Positions 6,720 to 9,996 of a DNA stretch of 9,996 nt are shown piece by piece. The DNA is from Pseudomonadota bacterium (GTDB taxonomy: Bacteria > Pseudomonadota > Gammaproteobacteria > Burkholderiales > Burkholderiaceae_B). The translations under genes and the position numbers were made by a program. Position 1 is the first letter of the stretch. Each line of letters opens with the position of its first letter. The notes beneath the pieces were generated by a model. It was not told where the DNA came from. It saw only the letters and a list, made by a program, of their open reading frames with translations, and searched no databases. The DNA is taken from contig JAEYVD010000409.1 in assembly GCA_023432075.1 (NCBI GenBank), forward strand, positions 1 through 9,996. Direction: 5' to 3'.

Positions 6720-7483
6720 AGCGCAATCTCCGCACAAATTGGCACATGATCGGAAAGGCGCGACCAGACGCGCGATGCCAGTGGCACCGGCTGCCAGTCG
6801 CGCACGCTGCGTACATAGATGCGGTCCAGCCGCAGCAGCGGCCAGCGCGCCGGAAAGGTCCGCGCGGGCCGGCCCAGCCGGGACGTAAACACTTCCTGCG
6901 TGCCGCAGTTGCGCATCAGGGTGTCGGCGCGCAGGCGCCAGTCATTGAAGTCGCCCGCGATCAGCAGCGGCTCCTCGGCGGGCACCCCGTGCGACACCAG
7001 CTCGCAAAGCCGGCGCAACTGCTCGCCCCGATGGCGCTCCAGCAGCCCCAGATGCACGCAGATGGCGTGCACGGGCGAAGCGAGGGAAGGGGGCCTCAAG
7101 ACGCAGTGCAACAGGCCGCGTCCTTCATGGCCGTCAACGCTCACGTCGTGGTTCTGGTGGCTTTCGATGGGGTAACGCGACAGGATCGCGTTGCCGTGAT
7201 GACCCTCGGGGTAGACGGCATTTTGGCCGTAGGCAAAGTCCGTCCAGAGCGTGTCGGCAAGAAATTCGTACTGCGACTGCGCCGGCCAGGAATCGTGGCG
7301 CCCGGCGTGTGTCTGGTGTTCGCCCAGGACTTCCTGCAGAAAGACCACGTCCGGCGATGCGGTACGCAGCGCCTCACGCAGGTCGTGCAGCATGAAGCGG
7401 CGATTGAAACTGGTAAAGCCCTTATGGGTATTGACCGTCAGCACCGTCAGCGTCGTGGCGTCGAGGGAATGCGAAGCGGGCAT
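6716..7483 (-). CDS. ybhP: YbhP-like endonuclease/exonuclease/phosphatase family protein
   Basis: A 255-residue protein of the EEP (DNase I-like/inositol polyphosphatase) fold, close in length to E. coli YbhP. The metal-dependent catalytic set is complete: VNTHKG (17-22), Glu51 in FLQEV, Asn98 in GHHGNAILSRYP, His144 in VHLGLL, Asp178 and Asn180 in GDFNDW, Asp220 in LRLDRIYV, and the Asp245-His246 pair in SDHVPI. The family hydrolyses phosphodiesters in nucleic acids, inositol phosphates or sphingomyelin-like lipids. A lipid or lipid headgroup substrate is a reasonable guess from its constant link with ClsB, but the sequence does not settle it. There is no signal peptide. It is the first gene of the operon: GGAG lies five bases before the ATG, and the sigma-54-like element at 7516-7531 is just upstream. 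Its stop overlaps the clsB start as ATGA. Confidence 0.9.
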   Translation of the reverse strand: MPASHSLDATTLTVLTVNTHKGFTSFNRRFMLHDLREALRTASPDVVFLQEVLGEHQTHAGRHDSWPAQSQYEFLADTLWTDFAYGQNAVYPEGHHGNAILSRYPIESHQNHDVSVDGHEGRGLLHCVLRPPSLASPVHAICVHLGLLERHRGEQLRRLCELVSHGVPAEEPLLIAGDFNDWRLRADTLMRNCGTQEVFTSRLGRPARTFPARWPLLRLDRIYVRSVRDWQPVPLASRVWSRLSDHVPICAEIAL

Positions 7484-7515
7484 GAAAACTCCGGCAGATG
7501 CGATCTGGCGGAGGG

Positions 7516-7531
7516 AGCAAGCGGCGTGCCT
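7516..7531 (-). promoter_or_regulatory. Sigma-54-like -24/-12 promoter for the ybhP-clsB-ybhN operon
   Basis: On the minus strand the sequence reads AGGCAC, five bases (GCCGC), TTGCT. It differs from the sigma-54 core consensus at one place (A for the first T) and keeps the GG and GC with the required 10-bp spacing. The following base, G after GGCAC, also fits the longer consensus. The predicted start is near 7505, giving a leader of about 22 nt with the ybhP Shine-Dalgarno at 7489-7492. The position in the only intergenic gap of the operon supports function. No sigma-70 promoter stands out in the same gap. Confidence 0.58.
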
Positions 7532-7558
7532 GGAAAGTAACCAAACGTGTTGATGCGC

Positions 7559-7583
7559 AGCCGATGCCGGATGGGCATCGGCT
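7559..7583 (-). terminator. Perfect 10-bp inverted repeat after the SulP gene, probable terminator hairpin
   Basis: AGCCGATGCC at 7559-7568 and GGCATCGGCT at 7574-7583 are exact reverse complements around a five-base loop. The repeat starts 10 bases after the SulP stop codon, a normal place for a terminator. No T-tract follows on the minus strand and none on the plus strand, so it may work with Rho, protect an mRNA 3' end, or be a protein-binding dyad upstream of the operon promoter. The pairing is seen directly; the role is uncertain. Confidence 0.5.
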
Positions 7584-7593
7584 GTGGCGGACG

Positions 7594-9060
7594 CTAGTGG
7601 CCCGTCTGCGTGCCGGGTTGGGCGTAACGTTCGACTAGCGTCGCGCTGGCCTCGTTCAGTCCCATGACCTCGACCTGACGGCCCGCGCGGCGCAGCTTGA
7701 GCGTCACCTTGTCCAGTTCGCCAACGGCGGATATGTCCCAGAAGTGCGCGGACGTCAGATCGATCACCACGCGCTCCACGGCTTCATGAAAGTCGACCGC
7801 CGCCGAGAACCGCGAGGCCGAGGCGAAAAAGATCTGCCCCGAATAGCGGTAGGTGCGGGTGCGACCGTCCTCGGACAGCGACGTGGCCACGTGCAGCAGC
7901 CCCTTGACCTTGCCGGCGAAGAACACGCCGCTTAGCACCACGCCCACCAGCACGCCCCGTGCCAGGTCGTGCGTCCAGACCACCACGGCTACCGTTGCCA
8001 GCATGACGACCGACGACTGCCAGGGATGCGAGCCGAGGTTGCGCAGGGAGCGCCAGTTGAAGGTGCCAATTGACACCATGATCATCACGGCCACCAGGGC
8101 CGGCATCGGGATCTGCGCCACCAGAGGACCCAGCGCCACGATCAGGAACAGGAGGAAAACGCCTGCCACGCAGGTGGACAGACGCGTGCGGCCGCCCGCG
8201 CGCACGTTGATGACCGACTGGCCGATCATGGCGCAGCCGCCCATGCCGCCCAGAAAGCCGGTGACCAGGTTGGCGATGCCCTGGCCCTTGCATTCGCGGC
8301 GCTTGTCGCTGGTGGTGTCGGTCATGTCATCCACGATCTGCGCCGTCATCATCGATTCCAGCAATCCCACCGCGGCCATCGTCAGCGAGTACGGCAGGAT
8401 GATGCGTAGGGTTTCCAGCGTGAAGGGCACATCGGGAATCAAGAACGACGGCAGGGCGGACGGCAGTGTGCCCATGTCGCCCACCGTGTTGACGTCCAGG
8501 CCCGCCTGGATGGAGACGGCTGTCATGACGATGATGGCGATCAGCGGCGACGGCACGGCCGTGGTGAGCCGGGGCAGCAGATAGATGATGGCGAGCGCGG
8601 CGGCCACCATGGCATATGTGACCCATGTCACGCCGATCAGCTGCGGCAACTGCGCCATGAAGATCAGGATGGCCAGGGCGTTGACGAAGCCGGTCACGAC
8701 CGAGCGCGACACATACTGCATCAGCAGGTCCAACCGCAGGAATCCGGCGGCGATCTGCAGCAGGCCCATCAGCACGGTCGCGGCAAACAGGTAGCTGACA
8801 CCGTGCTCGCGCACCAGCGGCGCGACCAGGACCGCGACCGCGGCGGTCGCGGCAGAGATCATGCCCGGCCGCCCGCCCATGAACGCAATGATGAACGCGA
8901 TGGAAAACGAGGCATACAGCCCAACGCTGGGGTCGACCCCGGCGATGATGGAAAAGCCGATGGCCTCGGGAATCAGGGCGAGGGCGACGAGCACCCCCGA
9001 CAGAACGTCCGCGCGCGGATTGGCCATCCAGTCGCGGCGAAGCTTGGAAAGAACTGACAT
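7594..9060 (-). CDS. SulP family anion transporter with C-terminal STAS domain
   Basis: A 488-residue inner-membrane transporter of the SulP/SLC26 family. Residues 18-385 form the hydrophobic transport domain, with the family signatures [20 protein letters not shown] (25-44), [20 protein letters not shown] (62-81), [13 protein letters not shown] (233-245) and [20 protein letters not shown] (271-290). A STAS domain follows at about 403-480, with [20 protein letters not shown] (432-451) holding the DIS motif whose Ser is a phosphorylation site in related anti-anti-sigma domains. SulP proteins move sulfate, bicarbonate or other anions; this one resembles the short bacterial clade that includes BicA, but the ion cannot be assigned from sequence. 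ATG at 9060 gives the normal short N-terminus yet has no Shine-Dalgarno. An in-frame ATG at 9204 would add 48 residues that do not look like the family. The upstream cytochrome gene is 219 bp away, so this is probably its own unit. Confidence 0.92.
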   Translation of the reverse strand: MSVLSKLRRDWMANPRADVLSGVLVALALIPEAIGFSIIAGVDPSVGLYASFSIAFIIAFMGGRPGMISAATAAVAVLVAPLVREHGVSYLFAATVLMGLLQIAAGFLRLDLLMQYVSRSVVTGFVNALAILIFMAQLPQLIGVTWVTYAMVAAALAIIYLLPRLTTAVPSPLIAIIVMTAVSIQAGLDVNTVGDMGTLPSALPSFLIPDVPFTLETLRIILPYSLTMAAVGLLESMMTAQIVDDMTDTTSDKRRECKGQGIANLVTGFLGGMGGCAMIGQSVINVRAGGRTRLSTCVAGVFLLFLIVALGPLVAQIPMPALVAVMIMVSIGTFNWRSLRNLGSHPWQSSVVMLATVAVVVWTHDLARGVLVGVVLSGVFFAGKVKGLLHVATSLSEDGRTRTYRYSGQIFFASASRFSAAVDFHEAVERVVIDLTSAHFWDISAVGELDKVTLKLRRAGRQVEVMGLNEASATLVERYAQPGTQTGH

Positions 9061-9184
9061 TGATTGGCTAAGCAGATTTGAGCAAGCGACAGGCGAGCGT
9101 CGCGCCGCCAGTGCGTGCGGCAGGTCAAGGGCGAGCGCCCATTGTGCTTGCAGGTTGTCCGAGGGATAGGCGCCCGGCCGAGCC

Positions 9185-9299
9185 ACCCGGTAAGCCGGGT
9201 CCATCTGGGATCGCGACAGCGTCGCGACCGCGCACCCGTTGCGGGTGCAGCGGACGCGATTGTACTCCCTGTCCTTTGTCTACCGCGCCGTTGGCGCGG
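9185..9299 (-). other. Cluster of four perfect hairpins between the cytochrome and SulP genes
   Basis: Four short inverted repeats of different sequence occur in this order on the minus strand: 9299-9283 (CCGCGCC, loop AAC), 9248-9232 (GCACCCG, loop CAA), 9227-9211 (TCGCGAC, loop GCT) and 9200-9185 (ACCCGG, loop CTTA). Stems are 7, 7, 7 and 6 bp with no mismatch. The first covers the last codons and stop of the cytochrome gene. The other three would lie in the SulP leader if transcription starts near 9252. None has a T-tract. From 9184 to 9061 I see nothing further. Confidence 0.5.
9259..9264 (-). promoter_or_regulatory. Possible -10 box of a SulP promoter
   Basis: TACAAT on the minus strand is one base from the TATAAT consensus and stands out in very GC-rich DNA just after the cytochrome stop codon. 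It would start transcription near 9252, about 190 nt before the SulP ATG. No good -35 hexamer lies 16-18 bp upstream, so an activator or other sigma factor would be needed. Weak call. Confidence 0.28.
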
Positions 9300-9996
9300 G
9301 GCCCGCGTAATACTGCGCCAGCGCCTGGATCTCCGCGTCGGTCAGGCGCTGTGAAAACGCGCGCATCACGCCGACATCGTCGTTCTGGCGCGATCCATTT
9401 CGAAACGCATTCATCTGGTCGGTGAAGTATTCCCGCGATTGTCCGGCCAGCCGCGGCAATAGCGGTCCTTCACCCATGCCGCGCACGCCATGGCAATTAG
9501 CGCAGGCGGGCAGGGCGCGCGCGCCGTCGCCTTCGACGTCCAGCTTGCGCGCCGCCTCGCCGCCGAACTCGCCCACGTGCAGCGGCGGACCGGCCAGGGT
9601 GCCGTAGTAGGCCGCCACCTGCCCGATTTCCTCTTCGGTCAGCGCGCGCGCGATGGTGTTCATCAGAGGTTGCACCCGCGTGCCGGACCGGAAATCGCCC
9701 AGTTGCTTGGCCAGGTATTCGCTACGCAGGCCCGCCAGGTTGGGGAAGATGCCGCCCGTGGGGGTGATGCCGGCGGGACCGTGGCAGGCCACACAGGCCT
9801 GCACCCCCGCGCCGGGTTTGCCGTTCGCCGCGAGCTGCTTGCCCGCTTCGGGATCGGCCTCGCTCAGCCATTTTTCCCACTCGGGGCGGGACGCGGTGAA
9901 ATCGGTGGCGCTGCGTCCCGGCACGGGTTTTAGCGGGGCTGGCGCTTGCGCACCCGATGGGGCGGCTGGGGCCGCCGCACCCGATACCGCGGCGGG
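9280..9996 (-). CDS. Two-heme cytochrome c, N-terminus cut by the window edge
   Basis: The last 238 residues of a c-type cytochrome; the frame is open to the right edge, so the true start and any signal peptide or anchor are outside. A Pro/Ala-rich linker of about 24 residues comes first, then two tandem heme domains of about 90 residues each. Heme motifs are CVACH and CANCH. The probable axial Met ligands lie before similar helices: PLMNTIARALTEEEI in domain 1 and GVMRAFSQRLTDAEI in domain 2. The repeat, the NLAGLRSEYLAKQL and RLAGQSREYFTDQM segments and the spacing resemble cytochrome c4-type electron carriers. It should sit in the periplasm and pass electrons to a terminal oxidase or from a dehydrogenase; the partner is not visible. 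A GTG at 9924 is in frame but falls inside the linker region and has no supporting ribosome site, so I do not use it as the start. Confidence 0.88.
   Translation of the reverse strand, partial: PAAVSGAAAPAAPSGAQAPAPLKPVPGRSATDFTASRPEWEKWLSEADPEAGKQLAANGKPGAGVQACVACHGPAGITPTGGIFPNLAGLRSEYLAKQLGDFRSGTRVQPLMNTIARALTEEEIGQVAAYYGTLAGPPLHVGEFGGEAARKLDVEGDGARALPACANCHGVRGMGEGPLLPRLAGQSREYFTDQMNAFRNGSRQNDDVGVMRAFSQRLTDAEIQALAQYYAGPAPTAR

Noticed and set aside
6741..6760. TGGCAC on the plus strand as a third sigma-54 site
   Set aside because: It lies inside the ybhP coding region on the wrong strand and has no TTGC at the required spacing.
4534..7540. Plus-strand open frames of 349, 241 and 264 codons opposite ybhN, clsB and ybhP
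   Set aside because: Same antisense effect; the sense genes have full HKD and EEP motif sets and ribosome sites.
1..9996. CRISPR arrays, insertion sequences, tRNA or rRNA genes, phage genes
   Set aside because: No regularly spaced repeats, transposase or integrase motifs, or structural RNA signatures were seen on either strand.

Overview
The window is GC-rich, gene-dense bacterial DNA with no mobile element, tRNA, rRNA or CRISPR array. Gene content, codon bias and protein style suggest a betaproteobacterium of the Burkholderiales, probably near Achromobacter/Bordetella; this is an impression from sequence style, not a database result. Every gene over a few hundred bases is intact except a cytochrome c gene cut by the right edge. 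No stretch longer than 300 bases lacks a gene.

Layout. (1) Positions 1-1391, plus strand: a near-perfect sigma-54 (RpoN) -24/-12 promoter at 106-121, then a PRC-barrel protein and, 21 bp later, a PIG-L/LmbE-family protein that has lost most of its metal-binding and catalytic residues, then a hairpin terminator. (2) 1518-2627, plus strand: a membrane-anchored AsmA-like (DUF748-type) protein. (3) 7483 down to 2647, minus strand: a tightly packed five-gene operon in the order YbhP-like endonuclease/exonuclease/phosphatase, ClsB-type cardiolipin synthase, YbhN/UPF0104 membrane protein, DUF3182 ATP-grasp-like protein and alpha/beta hydrolase. The first three reproduce the E. coli ybhP-clsB-ybhN order. 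The junctions are ATGA overlaps or a 14-bp overlap, and a second sigma-54-like element lies at 7516-7531, directly before the first gene. (4) 9060-7594, minus strand: a SulP-family anion transporter with a STAS domain, ending in a perfect inverted repeat. (5) 9061-9299: a spacer with four different perfect short hairpins and a possible -10 box. (6) 9996-9280, minus strand: the C-terminal part of a two-heme cytochrome c.

How the genes may work together. The minus-strand operon looks like a membrane phospholipid module: ClsB makes cardiolipin or phosphatidylglycerol, YbhN-type proteins belong to the lysyl-phosphatidylglycerol synthase membrane-domain superfamily, and the EEP-fold protein may act on a phosphodiester or phosphoinositide-like substrate. 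DUF3182 and the hydrolase are extra members that seem to be translationally coupled to it. Sigma-54-type promoters before both this operon and the PRC-barrel/dead-PIG-L pair suggest one RpoN-dependent envelope or stress regulon. That link is an inference from promoter sequence. SulP and the cytochrome appear unrelated to it.
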